Shown: positions 49,701 to 61,455 of the stretch, in pieces | Position numbering within the stretch: position 1 is the first letter of the stretch | Layout of the letters: the number at the start of each line of letters is the position of its first letter | From: Rosa chinensis | Taxonomy: Eukaryota; Streptophyta; Magnoliopsida; Rosales; Rosaceae | DNA: 64,000 bases | Reading direction: 5' to 3' | NCBI RefSeq assembly: GCF_002994745.2 | Contig: NC_037094.1 | Coordinates: forward strand, 6,246,001-6,310,000 | Program-made: the position numbers and the translations under genes | The notes under the pieces: generated by a model | Seen by the model: the letters and a program-made list of their open reading frames with translations, nothing else | What the model was told of the DNA's origin: nothing | Database searches by the model: none

Positions 49701-52700
49701 CCTAAAATTACTTATTTTTGGTCTGTTTCTGTGTTGTTTTGGAAAAGCTACCTTAGGTGGTTGGCCTTTGTTTATTACTTTATTTCTGTAAAGATTACTA
49801 ACATAACTTCTCGTTCAGCTTCATTTATAAGTATCTACTTTAATCTTTTCTTCTGCTTTTTGTTTGGGAATTCTCTGCACAAAGCTTTCATTTTAAGATC
49901 ATAAGGATAGATGATCATGTCTTTCAAATGTTGAATGATTTTCTCTGATATATATTCTTGTCTTATTGGTTTAGCTCTCTCTTTCCTGTCTTTTTGAACT
50001 ACAATGAAGTATTTTTGATAAGCAACTGTTTTACTTGAAGTATTTTTGATAAGAAAATGTTTTACTTGATCTGCAGGCTTTCATCGATAAGTTTCGCTAT
50101 AATGCCAAGAGGGCCGCTCTCGTGCAATCAAGAATTAAGGTGCTTTTGATTGATTCTCATATGTTCATATCACTATTTCTGAAAATTATGATATGGTCAT
50201 ATAACTATTCTCTTCACTATACCTCTGAATCCTGTGTTCTTGTTTGATATGTTAGGCTCAAGGTATATCTCAGATAATTATGATTTAGACAAGTTCTCTT
50301 TATTGTTATGCAATTCATTTGGCCTGCAGTAATTATATTAGTGTTTACAAGAACTCATGTCTTCTGTTACTTATATGCAGGCATTGGACCGGTTGGGACA
50401 TGTGGATGAAATTGTAAATGACCCTGAGTATGTACTGATATGTTATTGTGGTCTATAAACAGCATTTTAATTAAACTTTCTTATAGTTTCTCTTTCCAGT
50501 TTTACTTTACTAATCGCTCTGGCATTTTCATATGCAGCTATAAATTTGAATTCCCAACTCCAGACGACAGACCTGGTGCTCCTATAATAAGTTTCAGGTT
50601 TGTAAAATAATATAGGCCTAGTTGTGCGCACACACCATCCCCAGGGGACTCTTGTTTTAGGAGTGCTTTAATTGTCACTTTCATTTCTTTTCTGCAAGTA
50701 AATTCAGATCCTTTGCGTACTTCAAGTTTTTTTTTTCAAGTTTATTCTGCCTTCAATCCATGGATCGAGTACTCATGTTTTTGATTAAATGTATTTGCAG
50801 TGATGCATCATTTGGTTATCCTGGTGGACCCCTTTTGTTTAAGAATTTAAATTTTGGAATTGACCTAGACAGCCGCATTGCAAGTAAGGATGCTTCTCCA
50901 TTAAATTTTTTTTTTTCTATATAAAAAGATCATTATTTCATTTGAAGTTGAATAAATAAGAATTTATCTAGTGTATGGTTTGTTCTCCATATTCACCTGG
51001 TATGTGTGGGTGTCTAATTGTTTCCAGTGGTTGGGCCAAATGGCATTGGGAAATCAACTATATTGAAGCTAATTGCAGGAGAGCTGCAACCAACCTCTGG
51101 GACAGTTTTCCGGTCAGCTAAGGTATCTTATACAAATAGATTTATATCATCAGGTATCTATATGTAGATGTCATTAATTAAGCGCAATGGTATATGCTGG
51201 TACTATGCTTCTCATTTTCATAATGTTCCTTGTGTAGTAATATAAGATATGGAGGTTTTAGCCTCTGCGACTCCTAGCAATATTGGTGTTATTTCATATG
51301 CTTAATCTCGAGAAGACTTACAATTTTCTGTTTTACAGGTTCGTATTGCTGTTTTCAGTCAGCATCACGTTGACGGGCTAGATCTAACTTCCAATCCTCT
51401 GTTGTACATGATGCGGTGCTTTCCAGTAAGTCCTTGAAATTACCACTGTTTGGCCCCTTTCTATGTTACATGGAAAATCTTTTCGTTTTCCAGTGCTGTT
51501 CCTATGGGTAATATCTTTGAAGTTCTATGCATAGGAAGATGATATCCTGCATCCATGCTCACATCCAGGATAGGTCATTCGCATTTAAAAACTAGAATAT
51601 AACCAGAGAACTCATCTTTAAACATCCAGCTCTGCCTCACATCATTGAACAAGAGATGGAGTTCTGCCAAAACAAAAAATCCACTGTTATATCAGGTTTA
51701 GGTGAAATTGTTGCTCGAGGCAGGCCCCTTGACATGTGGTTGATTTCACTACTGTGAACTATCACAAACTCATTTTGGGTGGGGCAGGTTTCTAATGGAA
51801 GTTGATCTACCACTTCTAGTGCTTTAATCTCTTTTGGGGAAACAAAATCTTGCTATCAGATTTGCCATGCTTTTACTATCACCAAACTAAAGTACCTTTT
51901 TTTCTTTCTTTGCAGGGAGTGCCTGAACAGAAGCTCCGATCTCACTTGGGTTCTTTTGGTGTAACTGGAAATCTCGCACTGCAGCCAATGTACACTCTGT
52001 CTGGTATTTTCCTTACGCCATGATGTCAATAATTCAAATGTTACATTCATGATATAAAACTAGTATTTGACTGGCCAGCTCATAAAGATTGGAACAACTT
52101 TGGTGTTACTCCCTGATTAATCTGAGCATTGATCTTCAAATGCTTATATTGGATATATTTTTATGGTAGGTGGTCAGAAGAGCAGAGTTGCATTTGCAAA
52201 GATAACTTTCAAGAAGCCACACATAATATTGCTCGATGAGCCCTCCAATCATCTGGCAAGTCACAGTCTTTGTTGTTATATATTGTATTGCATAGGAAAC
52301 CGTTATCTGGATTTCGAATTGCTTGTGTGGTATGAAGAAAACAACACTGCCTTTGACTAATTGCTTTTTACATTGAAATGACTTTTGATATGTAGGATCT
52401 GGATGCTGTGGAGGCATTGATTCAAGGTCTTGTTATCTTCCAAGGAGGCATTCTCATGGTATTTCATCCCAAATCTCTTCATGATTTGCATTAGCTGATA
52501 TATCAGAGTTATTTAAAAAACTAGTACAACTATCATCATTCTATACTAGTTTGTGGTTTAAAGGAAGAACTTGTTTACAGGTTAGTCACGACGAGCATCT
52601 GATCTCTGGGAGTGTGGATGAGCTGTGGGTGGTATCTGAAGGCAAGATAGCACCATTCCATGGCACTTTCCAGGACTACAAGAAGATACTGCAGTCACAT

Positions 52701-52703
52701 TAA
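46785..52703 (+). CDS. ABCF3: ABC transporter F family member 3 (GCN-type ABCF ATPase)
   Basis: Eighteen exons: 46785-46988, 47304-47519, 47705-47894, 48088-48296, 48383-48529, 48929-49057, 49158-49259, 49372-49518, 50077-50139, 50381-50427, 50538-50597, 50801-50883, 51028-51122, 51339-51425, 51916-52003, 52170-52255, 52396-52458, 52581-52703; 2139 bases, 712 residues. There are no membrane helices. The N-terminal extension is followed by two ABC cassettes. The first has Walker [10 protein letters not shown], signature [15 protein letters not shown] and Walker [16 protein letters not shown]; the second has [23 protein letters not shown] and [15 protein letters not shown]; a charged linker lies between ([17 protein letters not shown]). 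ABCF proteins act with ribosomes; the yeast relative GCN20 supports GCN2 signalling. Intron 16 (after 52255) starts GCAAGT, a GC-AG intron. Intact. A CT-rich tract lies in the leader. Confidence 0.95.
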
Positions 52704-53391
52704 ATAAATTTTATCAACAAACTTCACGGGAAGTCCCCATGGTGGATGAAACGGTAGTGTGGGAAATTAAGCATATTTGAACACCAGGAAGAACACATTG
52801 TTCTGAGCGTGTGTCTGCCAGAAACATGTGGAGATACATTGTATTCCAGAATACTTTTACAGTTTTTGGCCTGTTCCATTGACGTAGCTTAGTATTATTA
52901 CATTTGTCGGATTGAATATTTATACAGAGCAAAAACAGAGAGTGATGTGGGAAATGTGCATACTATGTGCTTGATCAGAAGGGAATTTATATGGTTTTAA
53001 ATTGTTTTTGTTATGAATATATAAGGTTACTAAATGGAATTTGGTGTCCGTTTAGTCTTACAAGATTCTCTTATTCGCATGAAAATGAAGCGTAAGATGA
53101 GCATTCCTGCATAAGGATTCCAAACTATAGCTAAAGGCAGTGATTAACCGGCCCGGATAGTGTCTATTATGCTCACATATTTTTATCGAAAGGGTAAAAA
53201 ACACGTTGCACGGATCAGAGTATCAAACCTGTTTATTGAATGAAGGTGAAAACAGAAAGAAAACTTCAGGGAACCATAGTTCACTTTCATCGAAAAAGAG
53301 AACCATTAGTTCACAGTTCACACCCTATAGTGAAACATTTGGCTCTGTCAGTGACCAAAAAGCAAATGAAAAAAAAAAAAACAAAAAATAT

Positions 53392-53462
53392 TGCGCATCC
53401 AGGGAATCGAACCCTGGTCAGTACCGTGGGAGGGTACTATGATACCACTACACCAGATGCGC
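53392..53462 (-). tRNA. tRNA-Gly (CCC)
   Basis: A 71-nt cloverleaf on the minus strand. The acceptor stem GCGCATC pairs with GATGCGC. The D-arm/box A is TGGTGTAGTGG. The anticodon stem GTACC/GGTAC encloses loop CTCCCAC, so the anticodon is CCC (53428-53430). Box B is GGTTCGATTCC. A T6 terminator follows on the minus strand and CAA motifs precede it, as in plant Pol III tRNA genes. Confidence 0.95.
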
Positions 53463-54120
53463 TTGTTGTTTGTTTGCTCTTGTGATTACCTCCTTATAAT
53501 CAGTTTGTTTTTAATTAAGATCAATTATAATCATTTTGAAGCTAATGGATCTTTATATTTTGTTTAGCACCAAAACTTAAGTCTTTGCACAGTACTCATG
53601 AATTGGTAATGAAGTATCGAGCACTCTTTATATTGGGAAGTGAGTGTCTACTTGATGCTTTTTTTAAGCGAGTTTTATAGTTCATTAAAAACGTTCAATG
53701 AATACTGTTCATAATATTTTGTAACTTTCTAGTATCAACTAAATTGATTTTAGAAATCATTGAAATCTATAGAACATCATAAAAGATTAACAACTAAACA
53801 TTACTCGTATAGATGAACAAAAGTAGAGTCCTGGTCTCTTTTTATAAAGTTCAAGGAGCATATTACGAGGCAAAACGTTTTACTAAATAAGGTGACGGAA
53901 AAGTTTTTAGCTGAAAATATATGTAAAAAAAAAAAAAAGCAGAACGGAAATTTAGTTTTGGTCAAACTGGGAATTCTTGTTGAACTCTGCTTTATTCCTT
54001 GGGGTAATCCTAGCCGTGTATTTGTGAGCAGGATAGTAGCAAATCCCCTTGATATAAGTCCAAGTCAAAATCCGAAATTGGGGTGTCAAATTTTTCAATT
54101 TTGAAACGCGGTCAGGAAAA
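53463..54120. other. Spacer, nothing recognised
   Basis: AT-rich intergenic sequence and presumably the promoter of the next small gene. No distinctive motif was singled out. Confidence 0.5.
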
Positions 54121-54384
54121 ATGGAAGACGGCAACCCCAACCCCAATAACGCCATAATCTCCCGGGAGACGATTGACTCGGTCGCCGGCTGGGTCAGCGC
54201 CACCGTCTCCTCCGCCTTCTTCTCCTCCCTCGAGCGCTTCTCCTGCGTCAACGTCGCCACCACGGACGCCGACGAGGACGACGATGACGACGAGGCCGCC
54301 CACCGCCCTCTCGCTCTCACCGATCTCACCCACCCCGATCAACAGCACCACCACGCAAACGACGTCGCTCAGCTCCCCGTCTGA
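54121..54384 (+). CDS. Small conserved-looking plant protein, function unknown
   Basis: A GC-rich single-exon frame of 87 residues. It starts MEDGNPNPNNAIISRETID, followed by a moderately hydrophobic segment (SVAGWVSATVSSAFFSSLER), a strongly acidic run (DADEDDDDDEAA), a His-rich stretch (DQQHHHANDV) and the end AQLPV. Frame and composition favour real coding over the overlapping GC-rich frames. I believe similar short proteins occur in other eudicots, but I do not recognise a named family and give no function. Confidence 0.55.
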   Translation: MEDGNPNPNNAIISRETIDSVAGWVSATVSSAFFSSLERFSCVNVATTDADEDDDDDEAAHRPLALTDLTHPDQQHHHANDVAQLPV

Positions 54385-54589
54385 TTCGGTTAGATCTCGG
54401 CTTTTTGTTCGTTGTCTGTAACTGGATTTGCCAAAAACAGGTTCCGGTTGTGAACGTGGAATTGTATATGAAATTATGAATTGTTGAATTATCAAGTTTA
54501 ACTGGTTCTTGATTCGTTGAAATTATGATCTTCTGTTTTGGTTTAATCAGTAATTTAACCGAGTAGTGAATCTGTGATTAGATTGGATT

Positions 54590-55660
54590 TATGATGTTAT
54601 CTCTGCTCCCAATGGTGTTACATTGGAGTTGATTTGTACGCTGCTTTCATAATCTCCTAATTGGATACATAATTAGTGCTTAGATTTATATGATCTCCTA
54701 CATTGGTCCCGTTGCCATTCGGGTAGGCTGAACTGAAACTATATATTTTCGACTAATACTGGATTTGTTGAGTCATACTGCACTTTCACTGATCAATGGT
54801 TTGTTGTTATGGTAATTTGTGATTGTAGCGACCTAGTCTTACGGAGCTCAGATTTGTAATTTGGTCATTTGTGACCATGTTCAAGTCACCGGTTATATTA
54901 GTGTGTCAATACCTTCTGCATAGACCAAATTGCCGCTTGTCTTATCTCAAACTCTTTTCATTCCCATAGGGGTGGTGTTATTTTGTTGGAGCAGCTTTGA
55001 AATTTTCTAGAATTGATAGCTTCTATTTGTCTTTGGTTTGTGTATGGGCCTAGAAATATTTCACCTATCTCTATGATGTCCATACAGATTCATGTGGAAA
55101 GCCAGCTTTTCATACAGGGATGACCCTTAGTGGCTTTTAGGGTGCTTATGTTTTCTTTGAGGTTTAACCTGAAGTTAGCCTAGAATCCTTGAATGTTTCT
55201 GACATCATGCCAGTGAAACTCTTCTCAAACTATTCTGGGGTATTGATTGATCTAAGGCATTCAAAAACTGACACACCAGTTGTGATTTGGTAATGCTTTA
55301 CACCCACCTCAAAGAAAACCCTGTAAATATTTCCTAGTTCTCTTATTTATCTCATGCTTCTGCTTCTGTGTACATATCTGTCTTTGAATGCACAACTGGT
55401 GCATTTTACTGGCTTTGTATCAAAAGGATATTGTTTCAAACTTTGAAGAAAGTAGTTATAAGCACTTGAAAGGACCTGTACAAGGCAACATTATCTTTAC
55501 AATTTTTTTTTTTTTTTCCCTCCGCATCTCTCTCACACACACAGACACTAGTTCTACTTTTTTTTTTTTTTTTTTTGGGTTACAAGACACTAGTTCTACT
55601 TTACCAACACTGTAAATCTGCATTTTCCTCCCAACATTATTCTCCAGTTATATGGTCCTT
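54590..55660 (+). repeat. Segmental duplication, copy 1
   Basis: Matches 56910-57930 block by block in the same order: GAGTCATACTGCACTTTCAC, CATGTGGAAAGCCAGCT, TGTCTTTGAATG..CAA.TGGTGCAT, and AATCTGCATTTTCC. No protein is encoded. It looks like duplicated UTR, intron or flank sequence. Confidence 0.8.
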
Positions 55661-56099
55661 TCCAATAAAGACCTTATAATAAGGGCTTTGATTCAGCTGT
55701 TGGATGAGTTTTACTTTTCAGTTGATATGCTAAATCTTCATTGCACACCATCAAACGCTTGAAATGATAGAACTCTTGTGCATTATGATAATTAACTCTC
55801 CCATAATGGGCTATAATTACTACTAATTAGGCACGTAATGTCTTGATTCTCTTCAATAAGTTTTTTGAGAGAAAGGAGGTCAGCTTTTCTCTTCAATAAG
55901 TTTGTTGGCCCTCTTTGGAAATCCATTTATATAATATCTACAACTAAAGGACTGAAATTGTCTTCTCAAAAAAAAAAACAAAAAAAAAAGGGCTGAAATT
56001 GGTGCACATATTTCAGTTTCATATATAGAAGGAATTATATGGATGAAATAAATAGAATGTAATAGCAAGAAATCCTATTGAACGGATTTACTTTAACAG

Positions 56100-56909
56100 A
56101 CCTCCTAGTTTACCAAGTTTCCATAGGGTTTCTCAGTCCCTTTAAACATTGGCTATAAATATGAGACAATCCACTTTATAGACGCATATAATTGTAACGA
56201 CTACCTCAAGAGGCCTTAGCTAGAGATCTCCAAAATGACCGGTTCCGGCCAACATCTGATGCTAATCCTTGACTTGACTTGCATCATTTTCGTCGGCTCT
56301 GCGGCTGATGTCTAAAACCACCCTACTTCCAACAATGGCGTCGCACTGGCACAGGCACAAGAGGAACCTTGTCATGGTCCTCCGATGATTACTTTCATCA
56401 ATGTCGTCACACCGGTACAGCCAGTAAACAGAGGTTAGTAAACTTGTCGAGAATCACGACCCACCAACAGTAGTCGAGACGGAACTCAAAGTGGTAGCAG
56501 ATTCCGAATGGCGCATAACAGAGGATGGTAGTTACAGCTGCTTTGCACGTAGACCTGACCTGATTATTACAAGGCAGTTTTTTATTGTTATGAGCCTTCT
56601 CGAGACAACGGCCGAACGACAATGTTTTGGTTGATGAATGTGCGAGGGATCCATCTCAGTTATGATAAATCTAAATGGAGTATAATTGTTGATTGCACTT
56701 ATTCAGAATGATTTTTCACCTTCTTTTTTTTTTCCGTAATAAGAACAAAAGCCAATCGATTGATTCAGTTATATTTCGTCGATTGCTTCAATAGTTCAAT
56801 CTGTTGTAGTTTCTACAATAAGTTAAAAGTTAAATTGCGAAGGAGAAATTATATGTCTGATTTGAGTTCCCAGATGAAGTTTATTTGATTGAGAAAAATA
56901 GTTAAACGA
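56100..56909. other. Spacer between duplicated blocks
   Basis: Contains a tiny open stretch beginning MTGSGQHLMLILDLTCIIF at 56236 that might be a dead exon. No reliable gene. Confidence 0.35.
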
Positions 56910-57930
56910 ATGGATTGAATATTCTCAGATTGATGCTACTTTCAGAATCTCCTAATTTTGGTACGTAAGTTTTACATTAAAATTTATAAAAATGTAAACC
57001 CTGTCCCTTTTCAAGCCTATTAGTAAATCTCAGATTTCAGGAACCTACTGATGGATTTGTAGAGTCATACTGCACTTTCACTTGATCAATTTAGATGAAA
57101 TGATCAATGATGTGTTCTTTGTAGTGACTTTGTCTCACAGATCCCATCTTCAAGTCACCATCTATATAACTGCAGTACCTTCTGCATAGAAATTTATGAA
57201 CAGAGAGTTAAACCCGGAAATTTATTTGCTGCGTTTCCATCTCAACCCTATTCCTCCCCATAGGGAATCAGGAATGATGTTAGAAATGCCTTTGAAATTA
57301 TTTAGTTCTTCTAGTTTTCTTTCTGATGTGTGTCTCGCTTGAAATAGGTTTGACCTATCTCTATGTTGCCCATATAACTTCATGTGGAAAGCCAGCTCTT
57401 GAGACATGCATATGTAATGGTCTTAAGTGAAACAGTGGTGATTCTAGTGGCGTTTAGTGGTTGTGAACTTGTGATATCTCTTCGGTTCATTTATGGTTTT
57501 GCCAAAAGTGACTTGAGATGATTCCCAGATGCCATTGAAACTTTTCTGGAACCATCTCTACTGACTAAGAATAATGACAGGGATTTAGAACTGAAAAAAC
57601 CTCTATGATCCTCATTCCATGATATTATACATCTCGACTATCCCCACCTGCTTCTGCGTGTGTTCGTATATGTGTCTTTGAATGTGCAAGTGGTGCATCT
57701 CTATCTCTATTAAAATAGTTATAATCACTTGAAAGAATCAATATGCAACAACTTTATACAATTTGATGTTTAATTTTTACATCTCTCTCACCCACACACC
57801 ACAAATCCTAGGGGCATTATCATGTTACATACACACTAGAGTAAACCCAGAAACTTTAGCAAAAGGACTGGTAACATGAAAGGCTAAATTACTTTACCAG
57901 TATTATTAATCTGCATTTTCCCTCCAACAT
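56910..57930 (+). repeat. Segmental duplication, copy 2
   Basis: Second copy of the 54590-55660 block, diverged by substitutions and indels. Confidence 0.8.
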
Positions 57931-59009
57931 ATTAGCATCAAAATACATCGTTTGATAATGTACAGCCTCGCTTTCTTCTCCTTCAAAGTACTCTTGGCTG
58001 CCTGGTCTTTCGTTTCCTTTTGCGGGAAAGTTGTTGACTGCTCCATGAACACTTGACTGCTCCTTCTCCTCTCTTGTTCTCCTCCTCCTATTAACTCTTC
58101 TCTTTTGTGACTGTTATCTCAGGTTTATAGGAAAATAGAGGAATCTTTTGAATGAGTAACTAAATGCTTTTGTTTCGGTTTCTGTTTGAAAGTAAAGTCA
58201 GTAAAGTATATTGTTTTGGATGGTAGTAGTAAAGGCCCTGCAGGGTGACCTCACCAGTCAACCAGGAAGCTGCTGCTTTTCTGCTTCGGGCTTCTGGCTT
58301 CTGCTTCTGCTTTCCCAGCTAGCTGGCCTAATATACGGACCTCCAGGTTGGTTGTCTGGTGAACAAACCATTAATATTATTGGTTTCTGCTTCTTTTTCT
58401 TCCAGGATTTATTGCCAAGGGCACTTGGACCACAGAAGCTCTACTAGACCATATCAGGAAGTGCTTGGATACATGTATTTCTTTAGTTTTAGTACCTTGG
58501 ATAATCCATTGATGATATTAACTCTTCTGAACAAAGATAAGGTAGCCTTTTGACCACTTTCAGTCTCATCAAGTAAGATGAAGATCCCATTTTGACCAGC
58601 TACAGCTTCATAGATTGTGGTGATGATGATGACACTCGGTAATTTTTTTTTTTTGGGCTCATTATATGGTCATCTGTTCTTGTTTCCTCCATACTGCTAT
58701 CATTTTGTCAAGACTGATATAGTGATATTGTCGGATATGATTTGCCATTTTAGTGTGCCTCTAGAATGTCTGGATTGACACAACTAGATCGTGGGTATGC
58801 ACAACCATCAACTCCCATTTTCTCCTCGAACTCGATCTTCCTTAAAGAAACGACTAATATGGTCTCCTTACAAACTGTTTTTGATTTTGGTAGTCACAAG
58901 CCTTGCAAAGTGACGGGTGAACATCCGATTAACAACGAGGTGTATATTTGTGAAACAATTTTCATATTCCATGATTTATAAGTGACATCTTTGCCTCGAT
59001 AATATGATG
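57931..59009. other. Spacer with short open frames
   Basis: Short frames at 58211-58447 (ASGFWLLLLLSQLAGLIYG) and 58766-58981 do not match anything I know and lack gene context. Confidence 0.4.
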
Positions 59010-59600
59010 ATGCATCAAATATTATTTCCATGATCATTCATACCAACTCAATCTAAATGATGCACGGGACACAATTTTCTTACTTGATCAGAGGTGTGAA
59101 AATACTATATATATGGTGTGCCCCAGTTTATTAAAGCATCAATGTTGGACTCTTATCATTAAAAATTACAACCATGAACAACAGAAACACACACTTTAAT
59201 TTGATAGCTGAGAAAACAATATGATTCAATTGAGATTTTGGAGAAAATTTAAGGATAAAAGAGCAATTTAATTAGTTTAACCTGATCAAAATAGGTAGAG
59301 AAGAAGACAAAGTGGTTAGGCCGCTGTCCTCCCAATTATTACATTTAAGAACGATCGTGTGAAAAACAATGTAGTTTAATTGGAAATAATTCGTACATGG
59401 ACGAAAATTATATATTTGTACAGATTTAGTGAGTCTGATATTCAAATAAATTTCTGGGTTGAAAATACAGCTGTAAATTCTTTAATTAAGGACATATGTT
59501 GATAATTTATGATGAAGAAAATTCTAACTTTTTTTTTTTTTCCTATTTTTCACACTGTTTTTTCTTAATGGTTTGGGTAATGAGGCCTGGTTTGGTTTTG
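59010..59600 (+). repeat. Second local duplication, copy 1
   Basis: Shares ordered blocks with 60195-60830: ATGATCA.T.A.ACCAACTCA, ATTGAGATTTTGGAG, and ATGGTTTGGG..TGAGGCCTG.TTTGG-like text. Confidence 0.6.
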
Positions 59601-60194
59601 TTGTTGGGTTTTAAGGTGTACGAAACAAACCCTTACTATATAAGCATTGGTCTCTGGGTTTTTACAATCACAATAAAGTTTTCCTTTTTCTGTTTTGAAT
59701 TTGAATTTTGGGTTTGATAGATTTGGTTGAGCTCCGATGATGAATTTCTTCGATCTCTCTTATGCAATTATCGTTCCAATTTCCGAAGCTTACTGATAAC
59801 GTAGAGCTTGTGTGTGGAACTCAAGGGACACCTGAGGAGATCAAGCCATTTTTTATTCTGCCTTTCCCCTCAAATTTTTTGCTTTCTCATATTAACTTGT
59901 TTTTTCTCTCGAGTACTTTCATTGAAACAAATCAAATGATATTTCTTATCTTGATGTTCTGCACTTCTGCTAGTAAACCAAATGTAAACTTGGTTTTATG
60001 TATTTGAAAATTATGAGACAATTAAGTGGTTCATTAGAAAAAAGTTTTTCAAGAATTGGTTTTGAACTTTTGATTCATGGTTCTCTGTTATTTGTTGCAA
60101 AATGGCACATTTTCAAATCTCCATGTATGTGAATTTACTCTTCCTGTTTTTGTATTTATTGTTTTTTTTGTTTTTGTTTTTGGTAGTATGATCT

Positions 60195-60830
60195 TCCACC
60201 GGGTATCATTTTCATGATCACTAACACCAACTCAAAGAATGATGTTTGAGACACAAATTTCTTGTTTGACGCGTGCATTTTTGTGTTGAACTCCATCATA
60301 AAACAAGCAACAATGAAGGCGTTGGACTCCATCATAAAATGAGCAACAATGAAAATATATGCTTTTGGATAGTTTAGACATAGTATATTAAATAGTTTAC
60401 AAACCAATTCAAATTGAGATTTTGGAGGAAATTAAAGGATAAGTGATGAGTTCAATTAGTTGTAAACAATGAAAACAATACCAAATCTAATTTTTTTTTT
60501 ATTGTTAATTTCAAAGTATTAAAAAACTATTACTTCTTATATTAGAAAGCAAACAACAAGACGACTTATATATTAGTTAATGTTGATCAATGTTTCCTGA
60601 TCAAAGTTGGCTTTAGCTCTTATTTAATAACTTATAAGTTGTTGTATTAGAAGTTTCTATTTGTAATTTCTTTGTTTCTTTTATTTGTTGAAAAAATAAG
60701 ATGATTCATAAAATTCAACAAGGTTTGTATTTGTATAGATAAAATTTATTTTAATTCTTCGTTTATTTTATGTTTTTTTTATTCTTTATGCCTTCATGGT
60801 TTGGGCTCTAAGGCCTGATTTAGTATGCAA
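60195..60830 (+). repeat. Second local duplication, copy 2
   Basis: Diverged copy of 59010-59600. The copies are offset by about 1.2 kb. Confidence 0.6.
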
Positions 60831-61455
60831 GCCGGGATCTAAATTAACACTTAATTACTGGACTCCATGTGTGGCTATCAGGCCTTGTTTTCCACTGGCA
60901 TGAACAAAACCCTCACGTCTTATACTTGTTGTTTGGTCACATGGTCGATGACTCTGTTTATGAGTTGGGTACAATGCTACTATATAATTTGTGTGTATAT
61001 GGACATAAATTGGTAATTATTAAGATTAATCTCGACTCAATTGCATTGTTTTATAGATGTTGTTTTTTGTTATATAAAACATCAAACTCGTAATGTAGTG
61101 TGTTCTCAACCTAATTTGCCCAAAACCCTTTAGATTCCAACTAACGCTACGCGTAGTTCAGATGATGACAATTGGACGAGGATTGGTACGTATGAGTCAA
61201 AGTCATGGACCTTTAGTGTTTTTGTTCCCATCTGTCAACCTTTTACATTGTCTACGTCGAAAGCCAAAAGGCACTCTCTGGTTCATTGAATAATCTAACC
61301 AAGGACCCAGTTCCAAATTATGCCGCCTTTTGTCCTTCTTCCTTGTCATCCAATAATCAGAATCCACATCTTCTTCTTCTTCTACTACTACACGTCAAAA
61401 CGACGTGGCCCTTTGATTTGTTACCTACCCCATATCCTACAGTGTCGTCCCTTCA
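60831..61455. other. Upstream region of trehalase
   Basis: No other gene. A CTTCTTCTT repeat lies at about 61370-61386 in the probable leader. Confidence 0.5.

Noticed and set aside
54112..54495. Minus-strand frame over the small 54121 gene
   Set aside because: It is Gly/Val-rich antisense of the GC-rich exon, with no family resemblance.
56236..56314. Short hydrophobic peptide starting MTGSGQHLM
   Set aside because: It stops after 26 codons and no following exon could be recognised, so it is too weak to call a gene.
58211..58447. 78-codon hydrophobic open frame
   Set aside because: No homologue was recognised, and it lies in a repeat-rich, non-coding region.
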